From positions 1 to 31,210 of the IMG/VR virus record IMGVR_UViG_3300042922_000397: a DNA stretch of 31,210 nucleotides. The stretch is one strand, 5' to 3'. Below, piece after piece: positions 5,173 to 13,153 of the stretch. Each line of letters begins with the position of its first letter. Position 1 is the stretch's first letter. The notes beneath the pieces are model-generated. The model was given only the letters and a program-made list of their open reading frames with translations. It ran no database searches and was not told where the DNA came from. Origin of the DNA: a virus. A program made the translations under genes and the position numbers.

Positions 5173-6341
5173 TGGCTGCCCATGCAATTCTTAGCGCTTC
5201 AGCGTCGAAACGTTGGCTAAGTTGCCCGCCAAGCGCAAGGCTTGAACAGCAGTTCCCGGATTCAACAAGTGCCTTCGCAGAAGAAGGCTCCTTCGCCCAT
5301 GAGCTGGCTGAGCATAAACTTCGTGCGTATGTTCAAAAGGTCAGTAAGAGCAAGCACGAGGCCGCATATGCAAAGTTAAAGACTAATCAGTACTACTCTG
5401 AAGAGCTGGAAAGCTATGTTGAAAGTTACGTTGATTTTGTGAAAGAGCGAATCAATGCGGCGCTGGCCAGGACTAAAGATGCTGTGATCATGCTGGAACA
5501 GCGTTTAGACTTCAGTGAAGTAGTGCCAGAAGGATTCGGCACCGGTGACGTGGTGATTGTTGCAGATGGCTATGTGGAAGTCATTGACCTGAAATACGGC
5601 AAGGGCGTACCGGTGTCAGCAGAGGGTAACACGCAAATGCGGTTATATGGTGTTGGCGCTTACGGTGATCTCAGTATGCTGTATGACATTGACAAGGTAA
5701 TGATGACGATTTGCCAGCCGCGCCTGGATAGTATCTCTACGGATGAAATCACGGTGGACGAGCTGCTGAAATGGGCTGTAGAAACTGTAAAGCCTACAGC
5801 TGAAAAAGCCATAGCCGGCGAGGGTGAATTTGCGGCCGGTGATCATTGCCGGTTCTGCCGGGCAAAAGCAACATGCAGAGCCAGGGCAGATTACAACCTG
5901 GAGTTAGCCAAATTTGAATTTTTAGATCCAGCGCTGCTGACTGATGAAGAGGTGGGCGAAGTACTTGTTAAAGCCGATCAGCTGAAGCAGTGGGCAAAAG
6001 ATCTACAAGATTATGCGCTGGAACAAGCTGAGAAGCACGGTAAAAAGTGGCCCGGCTGGAAGCTTGTCGAGGGACGCAGTAACCGGAAATACACAGATGA
6101 AAAGGCCGTTGCTGACACCCTTACCGGTGCGGGTTACGAAGAAACAAAGATCTATAACCCCCGCGAGATTCTTGGTATCTCTGATATGGAAAAAGCCATC
6201 ACCAAGAAAAAGTTTAATGAATTGCTTAGTAGTCTAGTGATCAAGCCGACAGGAAAGCCTACGCTTGTTCCAGAGTCGGACAAGCGTCCGGAGATATCAT
6301 CAGTGCAGTCGGCCGTAAATGATTTTAGTGAAGCTATATAA
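5172..6341 (+). CDS. DUF2800 protein, Cas4/RecB-like PD-(D/E)xK nuclease
   Basis: Probable phage exonuclease of the Cas4/AddB-like group (DUF2800, PF10926), 389 residues. The nuclease core is readable: GTGDVV (Asp126) followed by VIDLKYGKG (Asp139, Lys141). A four-cysteine arrangement typical of iron-sulfur nucleases is also present: Cys18 near the N-terminus (RWLSCPPS) and Cys226, Cys229 and Cys235 after the core (HCRFCRAKATC). It would act on DNA ends during replication or recombination together with the neighbouring ssDNA-binding protein. The gene starts within the stop of the preceding one. Family assignment is strong; the exact polarity and substrate are not visible from sequence. Confidence 0.88.
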   Translation: MAAHAILSASASKRWLSCPPSARLEQQFPDSTSAFAEEGSFAHELAEHKLRAYVQKVSKSKHEAAYAKLKTNQYYSEELESYVESYVDFVKERINAALARTKDAVIMLEQRLDFSEVVPEGFGTGDVVIVADGYVEVIDLKYGKGVPVSAEGNTQMRLYGVGAYGDLSMLYDIDKVMMTICQPRLDSISTDEITVDELLKWAVETVKPTAEKAIAGEGEFAAGDHCRFCRAKATCRARADYNLELAKFEFLDPALLTDEEVGEVLVKADQLKQWAKDLQDYALEQAEKHGKKWPGWKLVEGRSNRKYTDEKAVADTLTGAGYEETKIYNPREILGISDMEKAITKKKFNELLSSLVIKPTGKPTLVPESDKRPEISSVQSAVNDFSEAI

Positions 6342-6367
6342 ATTTTAATTTAGAGGAGAAATGTGAA

Positions 6368-6940
6368 ATGAGTAATCAAGGAAAAAGCAAACCAGCTAAT
6401 CGAGTAATTACAGGTAAAGTGAGATTATGTTATGCTTATATTTTTACGCCAAAACCGGGAGATAAACCAACTGATACCCCTAAATACTCAACAGCTGTAT
6501 TAATTCCGAAATCTGATAAAGCTACGCTTTCTCAAATCAAAGCAGCTATTGAAGCGGTTAAAAATGATCCTAAAAGTGAAAAGGTTTGGGGCAGCCGTTT
6601 CAACAGTGAAATGAAATCCGCTCTTCGCGACGGAGAAGTCAAAGCAGAAAAAAATCCCGAGTACGCCGGACATTATTTCTTCAATTGCTCAAATACGCGT
6701 AAGCCCGGGATAGTCGATAGATTTAAAAATGAAATTACTGATCCGTCTGAAGTATATAGCGGGTGCTATGCCCGTGTATCGGTTGATTTCTTCGCCTTTA
6801 ATAAGGGCGGGGGTAAGGGAATCGGTGTTTCCCTAAACAACGTGCAGAAATGGGCCGATGGTGAGCCGTTGAGCGGTGGATCACGTGCTGAAGATGATTT
6901 TGACGAGTTGGAGTTTGACGATGACGACATTCTGAACTAG
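6368..6940 (+). CDS. DUF2815 single-stranded DNA-binding protein
   Basis: 190-residue OB-fold-type protein of the DUF2815 family (PF10991), considered a phage ssDNA-binding protein similar in layout to T7 gp2.5. The beta-rich body starts VITGKVRLCYAYIF and includes YSTAVLIPKSD and CYARVSVDFFAFNKGGGKGI. The C-terminus is strongly acidic (DDFDELEFDDDDILN), like the protein-interaction tail of SSBs. AGAGGAGAAATGTGAA provides the ribosome-binding site. Placed between the Cas4-like nuclease and the DNA polymerase, the conserved order in Firmicute phages, it would coat single strands at the fork. A stem-loop follows the stop codon. Confidence 0.88.
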   Translation: MSNQGKSKPANRVITGKVRLCYAYIFTPKPGDKPTDTPKYSTAVLIPKSDKATLSQIKAAIEAVKNDPKSEKVWGSRFNSEMKSALRDGEVKAEKNPEYAGHYFFNCSNTRKPGIVDRFKNEITDPSEVYSGCYARVSVDFFAFNKGGGKGIGVSLNNVQKWADGEPLSGGSRAEDDFDELEFDDDDILN

Positions 6941-6954
6941 CCTCTAGCTAGTAA

Positions 6955-6981
6955 AAGAGGCGGGGAAATATCCCGCCTCTT
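6955..6981 (+). promoter_or_regulatory. Intercistronic stem-loop after the ssDNA-binding gene
   Basis: A perfect 10-bp stem (AAGAGGCGGG with CCCGCCTCTT) with a 7-base loop lies between the DUF2815 stop and the next ribosome-binding site. No T run follows (GTTATATC), so it is not a normal terminator. It may stabilise the upstream mRNA, mark a processing site or act as a weak attenuator that lets the ssDNA-binding protein be made in excess. Confidence 0.6.
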
Positions 6982-7006
6982 GTTATATCAAAAGGAGGAA
7001 TGGGCA

Positions 7007-7264
7007 ATGCGATTTATTCAGGTAACTTTCGCTGGTAACACGGAAGTTTTATATGATTTCAAAACCAAATTGGACGTGGTGAGGGACGATTTAGTCGTTT
7101 GCCACACGGCACGCGGCTGCAGCATCGGGCGGGTACACGGCTTTCTCAGTAATTCAAAGAAGGCAACGAATTGGGCATTTCAACGGGTAGATATGGCAGC
7201 GCTGGATCGGCTGAGATTGGATGAAGAGCGAGAACAAAAGGAATTGGATGATCTGTTAGGATGA
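7007..7264 (+). CDS. Hypothetical protein upstream of DNA polymerase
   Basis: 85 residues from the ATG at 7007, chosen because AAAGGAGG ends about 8 bases upstream; the frame is open from 6980. The N-terminal half looks beta-rich (MRFIQVTFAGNTEVLYDF, then VVCHTARGCSIGRVHGF), and the C-terminal 25 residues form a charged helix (LDRLRLDEEREQKELDDLLG). The last four bases overlap the polymerase start (ATGA), so it is translationally coupled to it. I do not recognise a family. A small polymerase accessory is a reasonable guess from coupling only. Confidence 0.65.
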   Translation: MRFIQVTFAGNTEVLYDFKTKLDVVRDDLVVCHTARGCSIGRVHGFLSNSKKATNWAFQRVDMAALDRLRLDEEREQKELDDLLG

Positions 7265-9222
7265 GCGTTCTCAGCATTGACCTTGAAACCTATTCAAGCG
7301 TTGACCTAAAGAAAACAGGCGTTTACCCGTATGTAAGTTCACCTGACTTTGAGATTTTACTTTTTGGGTACGCCTTTGATGATCAGCCTGTACAGATTGT
7401 TGATAAAGCCCGCGGTGAGCGCATACCGGATATTGTTTTAAGTGCGCTGCGTGATCCATCGATATTAAAAACCGCCTTTAATGCAAACTTTGAACGTACT
7501 TGCCTTCATGAGTATTTCCGGGACGAAATGCCAGCGGATCAATGGCAATGTAGCGCGGTACACGCTTTAACACTAGGCCTACCGCACACCTTGGACGGTG
7601 TTTCAAAAGTGCTGAAGCTACCGGCAGATAAAGCCAAGATGGGGATAGGAAAGTCTGTAATTGCTTACTTCTGCAAACCTTGTAAGCCTACTAAATCGAA
7701 CGAACAGCGGACACGCAACCTGCCGACTCACGATCTGGAGAAGTGGAACCTCTTTAAAACCTATTGTGCTGCTGACGTTGAGGCAGAGAGAGCAGCGAGA
7801 AAGTTAATGCTGCGCTTTCAACCGCCCGAGGAAGAACGTAAACTATGGGCCTTAGATCAACGGATCAATGAGTATGGCGTGAAAGTGGATCAGACTCTTG
7901 TTGCTCACGCAATCGCCTGCGATACCGCCTATCAAAAGCGGTTAATTGCGGAAGCTGTCGAGTTGACCGGAGTAGACAATCCTAAAAGCGTGGCACAGCT
8001 GAAAAAATGGCTAGAAGATGCAGAAGGCATAGAGATTGACTCACTCAATAAAGAGTCCATTCCGGTGCTGCTGAAGCAGACAGAAAGTGATACCGTAAAA
8101 CGGGTGCTGGAGCTACGACAGGAAACCTCTAAAACCTCTGTTAAGAAATATGAGGCTATGGCCCGGGCCGTATGCCCCGACAGCCGCATACGTGGCTTGC
8201 TGCAGTTTTACGGGGCCAATCGTACCGGCCGCTGGGCGGGGCGTTTAGTACAAGTGCAAAACCTGCCGCAAAACAAATTAAAAGATTTGGACTTAGCCCG
8301 GCAGCTGCTAAGAGCTGGTGAATATGAAATGCTGGAATTGCTTTTCGGCAATGTGCCGGGTGTACTCTCTCAGCTGATTAGAACCGCTTTTATTCCGGAA
8401 GAAGGCTCACGCTTCATTGTATCTGACTTCAGCGCGATAGAAGCCCGGGTAATAGCATGGTTAGCCGGTGAACAGTGGAGGCTGGACGTATTTGCAAGTC
8501 ACGGCAAAATCTATGAGGCGTCGGCCGCGCAAATGTTCAAGGTACCGTTAGAGTCTATTGATAAAAACTCCCCCCTACGACAAAAAGGGAAAGTTGCCGA
8601 ATTGGCCTTAGGGTATCAAGGCGGCCCCAGGGCGCTTGTCAAAATGGGCGCTTTAAAGAACGGACTAACGGAAGAAGAATTACCCGCCCTGGTTAAAGCC
8701 TGGCGCGAAGCAAACCCGCATATCGTGCAGCTATGGTGGGCAGCACAGAGGGCCGCTATAGAAGCGGTTATGGAAAAAAGCACAGTAGCTTTCGTTAAAG
8801 GAATTGCCTTCAGATTTGAATCCGGAATGCTGTTTATTAGATTACCGTCCGGGCGGCGCTTAGCGTATGTACGGCCGCGAATTGAAATTGACGAGAAGTT
8901 TCAGAAGCCGTCCCTCACTTATGAAGGTATGGACCAGGAAACGAAGCAATGGGGCCGGTTGAAAACTTACGGCGGCAAACTGGTGGAAAATATTGTCCAG
9001 GCCGTTGCACGAGATTGCCTGAGGGAAGCAATGTTCCGGGCGGATGATGCCGGCTATAAAATCGGGATGCACGTCCATGATGAAATTGTGTGTGAAGTAC
9101 CGTTTGGTTTTGGCTCTGTTGATCATCTGGGCGAATTGATGGGGAAACCGATACCGTGGGCTCCCGGACTGCAGCTTCGGGGTGATGGGTACGAAACTGC
9201 TTATTATAAAAAAGATGATTAA
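7261..9222 (+). CDS. Phage family A DNA polymerase with 3'-5' exonuclease domain
   Basis: Replicative polymerase, 653 residues. The N-terminal exonuclease domain is of DEDD type: SIDLETYSS (Asp7, Glu9), AFNANFERT (about 72-80) and YCAADVEAE (Asp172). The polymerase domain carries TGRWAGR (322-328), motif A VSDFSAIEARVIAWL (Asp389), motif B from Arg440 to Tyr452 (RQKGKVAELALGY) and motif C HVHDEIV (His606-Asp607-Glu608). All expected catalytic residues appear present. It is shorter than bacterial Pol I because it lacks a 5'-nuclease domain, as is usual for phage versions. The start overlaps the preceding gene by four bases. Together with DUF2815 and VapE it forms the phage's own replisome. Confidence 0.95.
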   Translation: MSVLSIDLETYSSVDLKKTGVYPYVSSPDFEILLFGYAFDDQPVQIVDKARGERIPDIVLSALRDPSILKTAFNANFERTCLHEYFRDEMPADQWQCSAVHALTLGLPHTLDGVSKVLKLPADKAKMGIGKSVIAYFCKPCKPTKSNEQRTRNLPTHDLEKWNLFKTYCAADVEAERAARKLMLRFQPPEEERKLWALDQRINEYGVKVDQTLVAHAIACDTAYQKRLIAEAVELTGVDNPKSVAQLKKWLEDAEGIEIDSLNKESIPVLLKQTESDTVKRVLELRQETSKTSVKKYEAMARAVCPDSRIRGLLQFYGANRTGRWAGRLVQVQNLPQNKLKDLDLARQLLRAGEYEMLELLFGNVPGVLSQLIRTAFIPEEGSRFIVSDFSAIEARVIAWLAGEQWRLDVFASHGKIYEASAAQMFKVPLESIDKNSPLRQKGKVAELALGYQGGPRALVKMGALKNGLTEEELPALVKAWREANPHIVQLWWAAQRAAIEAVMEKSTVAFVKGIAFRFESGMLFIRLPSGRRLAYVRPRIEIDEKFQKPSLTYEGMDQETKQWGRLKTYGGKLVENIVQAVARDCLREAMFRADDAGYKIGMHVHDEIVCEVPFGFGSVDHLGELMGKPIPWAPGLQLRGDGYETAYYKKDD

Positions 9223-9234
9223 GGAGGATGTTTT

Positions 9235-9435
9235 ATGGCTGGGAAGATCAGTGTCGAGTATACGGAAGAAGATTTAAAGCAATTAATCCGTGAGGATTTG
9301 CTAAGAAAAATGCCAGGTATTAAAATTGAGCGTCATTCGATCAGCATTGAAACAAAGTCAAAACAAAATTATCGTTCGGAATGGGAAAGCGCTGCATTTC
9401 GTGGCAAAGTGGAGATTCCCGGAACAATGGTTTGA
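9235..9435 (+). CDS. Small hypothetical protein (66 aa)
   Basis: 66 residues, preceded by a perfect AAGGAGG about 8 bases before the ATG. The N-terminal helix is acidic (VEYTEEDLKQLIREDLLRKM) and the rest looks beta-stranded (IERHSISIETKS). Not recognised. It is located between the polymerase and the radical SAM gene, whose start follows one base after its stop, so the two are probably coupled. Confidence 0.65.
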   Translation: MAGKISVEYTEEDLKQLIREDLLRKMPGIKIERHSISIETKSKQNYRSEWESAAFRGKVEIPGTMV

Positions 9436-9436
9436 G

Positions 9437-10270
9437 ATGAAAAGGATCATCAGAGTTTTTCCTAAGAAATCATCTTTTACACCGATAGATGATCTTTGCT
9501 TTTTCGATGAACCAGGGGCTATTATACCGGAACACGATGAAATCCATGTCTGCGCAGTCTTTACGTGGGATAAAGAACGGGCCCTGGAACTTCAAGAGTC
9601 TTGGCAGGAAATGACCAACAAACCTGTTCTTGTAGGTGGGCCAGCTTTTGATGATCCGTGTACTTCTGAATTTATTCCGGGGCTGTATGTTGCCCCCGGA
9701 ATAACCTTTTGTAGCCGTGGCTGCCCCCTGGAATGCCCATGGTGCTTTGTACCTAAGAGAGAAGGAAGATTAAGAGAAACCGAGGTCAAAGCCGGGAACA
9801 TCATCCAAGATAATAATTTCTTAGGTTGTTCCTTGGGCCATCGTCGAAAAGTCTATGACATGCTTAAAACTCAGCGAAAAATTGATTTTAAAGGCGGGCT
9901 AAAAACTACCTGGCTGACCGATTGGGATATTGAAGAGATGCGCGGTTTACACATCCATGAACTTTGGCTAGCCTGTGATACCAAAGGCGCGTTAAACGAT
10001 CTGAAAACAGCGTGCGAAAGGCTGAAGAGAGCAGGCTTCAGTCAGAATAAAATTCGATGCTATGTACTAGTCGGTGACAGCATGGAAGAAAATCAGCAAA
10101 GACTTATTGAAGTTTATGAAGCTGGGGCATTACCTTTTGCGCAGCTGTTTCAACCAGAGGATCGGATTAAATACGATCAGGAATGGGAGCGGTTTGCAAG
10201 AACCTGGAGTAGGCCAGCTATTACACGGACTTTCATGAAAGAGTGGAGGATGAAAAATGGCAACACCTAA
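9437..10270 (+). CDS. Phage radical SAM protein
   Basis: 277 residues from the ATG at 9437. The frame is open from 9326, but that 37-residue extension lies wholly over the preceding gene. The radical SAM cluster motif C-x3-C-x2-C is present as CPLECPWC (Cys96, Cys100, Cys103), with an additional Cys at 92, so a [4Fe-4S] cluster and S-adenosylmethionine chemistry are expected. Before it, HVCAVFTWDKERALELQESW followed by PVLVGGPAFDDP resembles a reduced cobalamin-binding-like fold, as in B12-radical SAM enzymes, but no DxHxxG motif is visible. After it, CSLGHRRKVYDML and DIEEMRGLHIHELWLACD continue the barrel. The substrate is unknown; a nucleic-acid or nucleotide modification would fit a replication operon. 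It overlaps the next gene by 14 bases. Confidence 0.8.
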   Translation: MKRIIRVFPKKSSFTPIDDLCFFDEPGAIIPEHDEIHVCAVFTWDKERALELQESWQEMTNKPVLVGGPAFDDPCTSEFIPGLYVAPGITFCSRGCPLECPWCFVPKREGRLRETEVKAGNIIQDNNFLGCSLGHRRKVYDMLKTQRKIDFKGGLKTTWLTDWDIEEMRGLHIHELWLACDTKGALNDLKTACERLKRAGFSQNKIRCYVLVGDSMEENQQRLIEVYEAGALPFAQLFQPEDRIKYDQEWERFARTWSRPAITRTFMKEWRMKNGNT

Positions 10271-10589
10271 AAATTACGACTCAGTATATGAATCAATTGG
10301 CGCTGAAGTTGGGCGCTTAGTAACCGAAAAGCAAGCTGCTTACGGCGATATGATTCGCGGGGCTCAAGATATATTTAAAATACTGTATCCGGAAGGGATT
10401 AAACCGGAACAGTACGATGATGCTCTCCTGGTCCTTCGCGTAATGGACAAGATTGGCCGTATTGCCCGGGGCGATAAAAAAGCATTTGGGGAAAGCCCCT
10501 GGCGGGATATATGCGGTTATGCGATTTTAGGCGCTGAACAGGATGAGCGCCACCTGGAGAGTGTGGAATATGTCCCTACTAAAGATTAA
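10257..10589 (+). CDS. DUF1599/MazG-like small alpha-helical protein
   Basis: 110 residues. The pattern EKQAAYGDMIRGAQDIFKIL, followed by YDDALLVLRVMDKIGRIARG and GESPWRDICGYAIL, resembles nucleotide-modification-associated DUF1599 proteins and the all-alpha MazG/dUTPase-like group, where acidic residues hold Mg2+ for nucleotide pyrophosphate hydrolysis. I make this comparison from memory and only moderately. The ATG at 10257 lies within the end of the radical SAM gene, just after GAGTGGAGG. The pairing with a radical SAM protein could indicate a shared nucleotide pathway, which is inference. Confidence 0.6.
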   Translation: MATPKNYDSVYESIGAEVGRLVTEKQAAYGDMIRGAQDIFKILYPEGIKPEQYDDALLVLRVMDKIGRIARGDKKAFGESPWRDICGYAILGAEQDERHLESVEYVPTKD

Positions 10590-10890
10590 TGATGATTGGC
10601 AAATCATTTCGGATCAATACAACTGGATTCTGCAGCAGCGGTTTGTTGCAGAAGAGAGCGGCAAAGAGCGCTGGAGTACAGAAGGGTATTACCCGACATT
10701 AGCCGGTGCTGTGAAAGGACTGGTTGAAAACGAGATTAAAGTGCCGGCAGATATTAAAGGCATATTGGAGAAGCTGGAAGTTTTACGACACTTGATTGAC
10801 GGGCGTTTCCAGGATGAAGATTCAATCATCAGCCGTAAAGCATCAAGGGAAGAACCGGCAGATGATGATTTGGAAGACTTTTTATCTTGA
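10570..10890 (+). CDS. Small phage protein, DUF5405-like
   Basis: 106 residues from the ATG at 10570; the frame is open from 10543, but GGAGAG about 10 bases upstream fits 10570. The body (INDDWQIISDQYNWILQQR, then ERWSTEGYYPTLAGAVKGLV) matches a common small phage protein that I associate loosely with DUF5405. The C-terminus is acidic (EEPADDDLEDFLS). It overlaps the preceding stop by 20 bases. Function unknown in the family. Confidence 0.6.
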   Translation: MSLLKINDDWQIISDQYNWILQQRFVAEESGKERWSTEGYYPTLAGAVKGLVENEIKVPADIKGILEKLEVLRHLIDGRFQDEDSIISRKASREEPADDDLEDFLS

Positions 10891-10911
10891 TGGGCTAAGG
10901 TGGTGTGAATT

Positions 10912-12273
10912 TTGGATTACAACGAGTTTCTAGATAAAAAACGAATCGTTGTAGCGTCTGCGGGAATTGATGTTCCTGCAGGTGCTATTAACAAAAACCT
11001 ATTTGAGTACCAGCATGATATTGTTCAATGGGCGCTTAAAAAGGGTAAAGCTGCGCTATTTGAAGGGTGCGGATTAGGTAAGACGCTCCAGATGCTAGAG
11101 TGGGCGAATCACGTTTTCGAGAACACCTGGCAGCCGGTACTCATATTGGCACCTTTAGCCGTAGCCGGTCAGACAGCAGCAGAAGGTGCCAAATTCGGCA
11201 TCGAAGTTAAGCAATGCAACAGTAAGGCTGACGTGATCGACGGTATTAACGTCACGAACTATGAAAAGCTCGAGCGTTTTGATCCTGCTGAGTTTTCCGG
11301 AATCGTACTCGATGAAAGCTCAATCTTAAAATCCTTCGCAGGTAAAATGCGAAACCAGATTATTGACGCCTTTGCTGATACCCGGTTTAAGTTAGCTTGC
11401 ACAGCTACGCCAAGCCCTAACGATTATATGGAGCTGGCTAATCATGCCGAATTTCTTGGCGTGATGACAAGAAATGAAATGCTCTCGATGTTCTTTGTTC
11501 ACGATGGCGGCGATACAAGCAAATGGCGCTTAAAAGGTCACGCGCAGGAAGAGTATTGGCGTTGGGTATCCTCCTGGGCGGTTATGATGCAAAACCCGGC
11601 AGACCTGGGATATGACGGTTCCGCTTTTATTCTTCCAGAATTGAATATTATTCCGCACACCATCATTACCGGTAAAGAACAGGCGAAGACATTGACTGAT
11701 CAGCGATTAGCCGCTAAAGACACTTTGATTGAACGCGTAAAACAATGCGCTGAGATTGTAAATAGCATTGATGAACCTTTTATTATCTGGTGCAATTTGA
11801 ATGATGAAGCTGACGCCCTGGTCAATGCAATCGAAGGGGCTGTGCAAATCCGGGGCGGTGATAAGCCGGAATACAAAGAGAAGATTCTAAAAGGTTTTAC
11901 AGATGGTACAGTGAAGCGCTTGGTCACAAAGCCGAGTATAGCCGGGTTTGGACTGAACTGGCAGCACTGCCGCAATGAGGCATTTGTGGGTTTGTCACAC
12001 AGTTTTGAACAGTATTATCAAGCTGTTCGACGGTGCTGGAGGTTTGGCCAGCAGAAGCAAGTTAACGTGCATGTTATTTCCTCCGATGTAGAAGGCGCTG
12101 TTGTCGAAAACATCAAGCGTAAAGAAGCAGAATTCAATATCATGCTGAAAAGCATGATCAGCTCTACACAAGAGATAACGAAAGAAAACATTCAAGCGAC
12201 TAGGCGTGATTCTGGGATTTATATCCCTTCAGTAAAAATGACACTGCCTGCATGGCTAAAGGAGGCCGGATGA
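10912..12273 (+). CDS. SNF2-type DEAD-like helicase/translocase (first of two)
   Basis: 453-residue superfamily 2 ATPase. Visible motifs are Walker A GCGLGKT (52-58), LILAPLAV (motif Ia), VLDESSILK as the Walker B box (Asp134-Glu135), and TATPSPN (164-170, motif III). In the C-terminal RecA lobe are IAGFGLNWQHC (motif V) and the QAVRRCWRFGQ arginine-finger motif VI. It would move along double-stranded DNA using ATP. The TTG start at 10912 follows AAGGTGGTG. It is directly followed by two DNA methyltransferases, a conserved association in Firmicute phages. It shares only general architecture with the second SNF2 gene at 17869. Confidence 0.9.
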   Translation: MDYNEFLDKKRIVVASAGIDVPAGAINKNLFEYQHDIVQWALKKGKAALFEGCGLGKTLQMLEWANHVFENTWQPVLILAPLAVAGQTAAEGAKFGIEVKQCNSKADVIDGINVTNYEKLERFDPAEFSGIVLDESSILKSFAGKMRNQIIDAFADTRFKLACTATPSPNDYMELANHAEFLGVMTRNEMLSMFFVHDGGDTSKWRLKGHAQEEYWRWVSSWAVMMQNPADLGYDGSAFILPELNIIPHTIITGKEQAKTLTDQRLAAKDTLIERVKQCAEIVNSIDEPFIIWCNLNDEADALVNAIEGAVQIRGGDKPEYKEKILKGFTDGTVKRLVTKPSIAGFGLNWQHCRNEAFVGLSHSFEQYYQAVRRCWRFGQQKQVNVHVISSDVEGAVVENIKRKEAEFNIMLKSMISSTQEITKENIQATRRDSGIYIPSVKMTLPAWLKEAG

Positions 12274-12274
12274 T

Positions 12275-13153
12275 GTGAAGGTATTAAATCAAACTCACGG
12301 CGATATGTGGGCACTTTACCACGGTGATTGTTGCGAGGTCCTGGATGGGCTTCCGGAAAACTCTATTGATTATTCCATATTCTCGCCGCCGTTTGCCTCT
12401 CTCTACACTTACAGCAACAGCGAAAGGGATATAGGCAATAACAAAGATTATCGTCAGTTTGCCAAACATATGCGGTTTTTAGCTCTGAAGTTGTACCGGG
12501 TAATGAAACCAGGACGGAACATATCAATACACTGCATGGATTTGCCGCTGCATAAAGAGCGTGACGGTGTAATTGGGTTAAGAGATTTCAGGGGGCACCT
12601 AATCCGCATATTTAACCGAGCTGGTTTCGTGCTTCATAGCCAAGTGACAATCTGGAAAAATCCTGTTACGGCTATGCAAAGGACCAAAGCACTTGGCCTA
12701 CTTCATAAGCAGTTAAAAAAAGATTCTTGCCTAAGTCGGCAGGGGATTCCTGATTATTTAGTAACCCTCAGAAAACCCGGTGTAAACCCTGATCCTGTTA
12801 CTCATACAAATGAATCCTTTCCGGTATCTGATTGGCAAGAGTACGCCTCGCCGGTATGGATGGATATTAAACCTTCAAACACACTTCAATATAAGGCCGC
12901 AAGAAGTGAAGACGATGAACGTCATATTTGCCCTTTGCAGCTAGAAGTAATTGAAAGAGCTTTGCGGCTTTGGACAAATACTGGTGACGTCGTATTAGAT
13001 CCTTTTAACGGCATTAGTAGTACAGGGCATGAAGCGATTAAATACGATCGGTATTATGTGGGGATCGAGCTAAAAGAAAGTTACTATAAACAAGGCGTTA
13101 AGAATTTGATCGAGTTAGAAGCTGAGAAATTTATAGAGGACTGCTTGCTATGA
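12275..13153 (+). CDS. Beta-class DNA methyltransferase (N4-cytosine or N6-adenine)
   Basis: 292 residues. Motif IV comes first as FSPPF (36-40) and the SAM-binding motif I last as DPFNGISSTG (242-251), the circularly permuted order of beta-class amino-methyltransferases. The SPP(Y/F) form is more usual in N4-cytosine enzymes, but N6-adenine activity cannot be excluded. The recognition domain lies between. GTG start at 12275 with AAAGGAGG upstream. The stop overlaps the next methyltransferase (ATGA). It probably protects phage DNA from host restriction or marks it; no partner endonuclease is recognisable in the operon. Confidence 0.88.
   Translation: MKVLNQTHGDMWALYHGDCCEVLDGLPENSIDYSIFSPPFASLYTYSNSERDIGNNKDYRQFAKHMRFLALKLYRVMKPGRNISIHCMDLPLHKERDGVIGLRDFRGHLIRIFNRAGFVLHSQVTIWKNPVTAMQRTKALGLLHKQLKKDSCLSRQGIPDYLVTLRKPGVNPDPVTHTNESFPVSDWQEYASPVWMDIKPSNTLQYKAARSEDDERHICPLQLEVIERALRLWTNTGDVVLDPFNGISSTGHEAIKYDRYYVGIELKESYYKQGVKNLIELEAEKFIEDCLL

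Noticed and set aside
4698-5183. 161-residue minus-strand open frame rich in Ser/Ala
   Set aside because: It is the antisense of the Ala/Glu-rich linker gene; the low-complexity codons keep the reverse frame open.
9326-9436. N-terminal extension of the radical SAM frame
   Set aside because: The 37 codons lie wholly over the 66-residue gene, which has a perfect AAGGAGG, and the ATG at 9437 follows that gene's stop directly.
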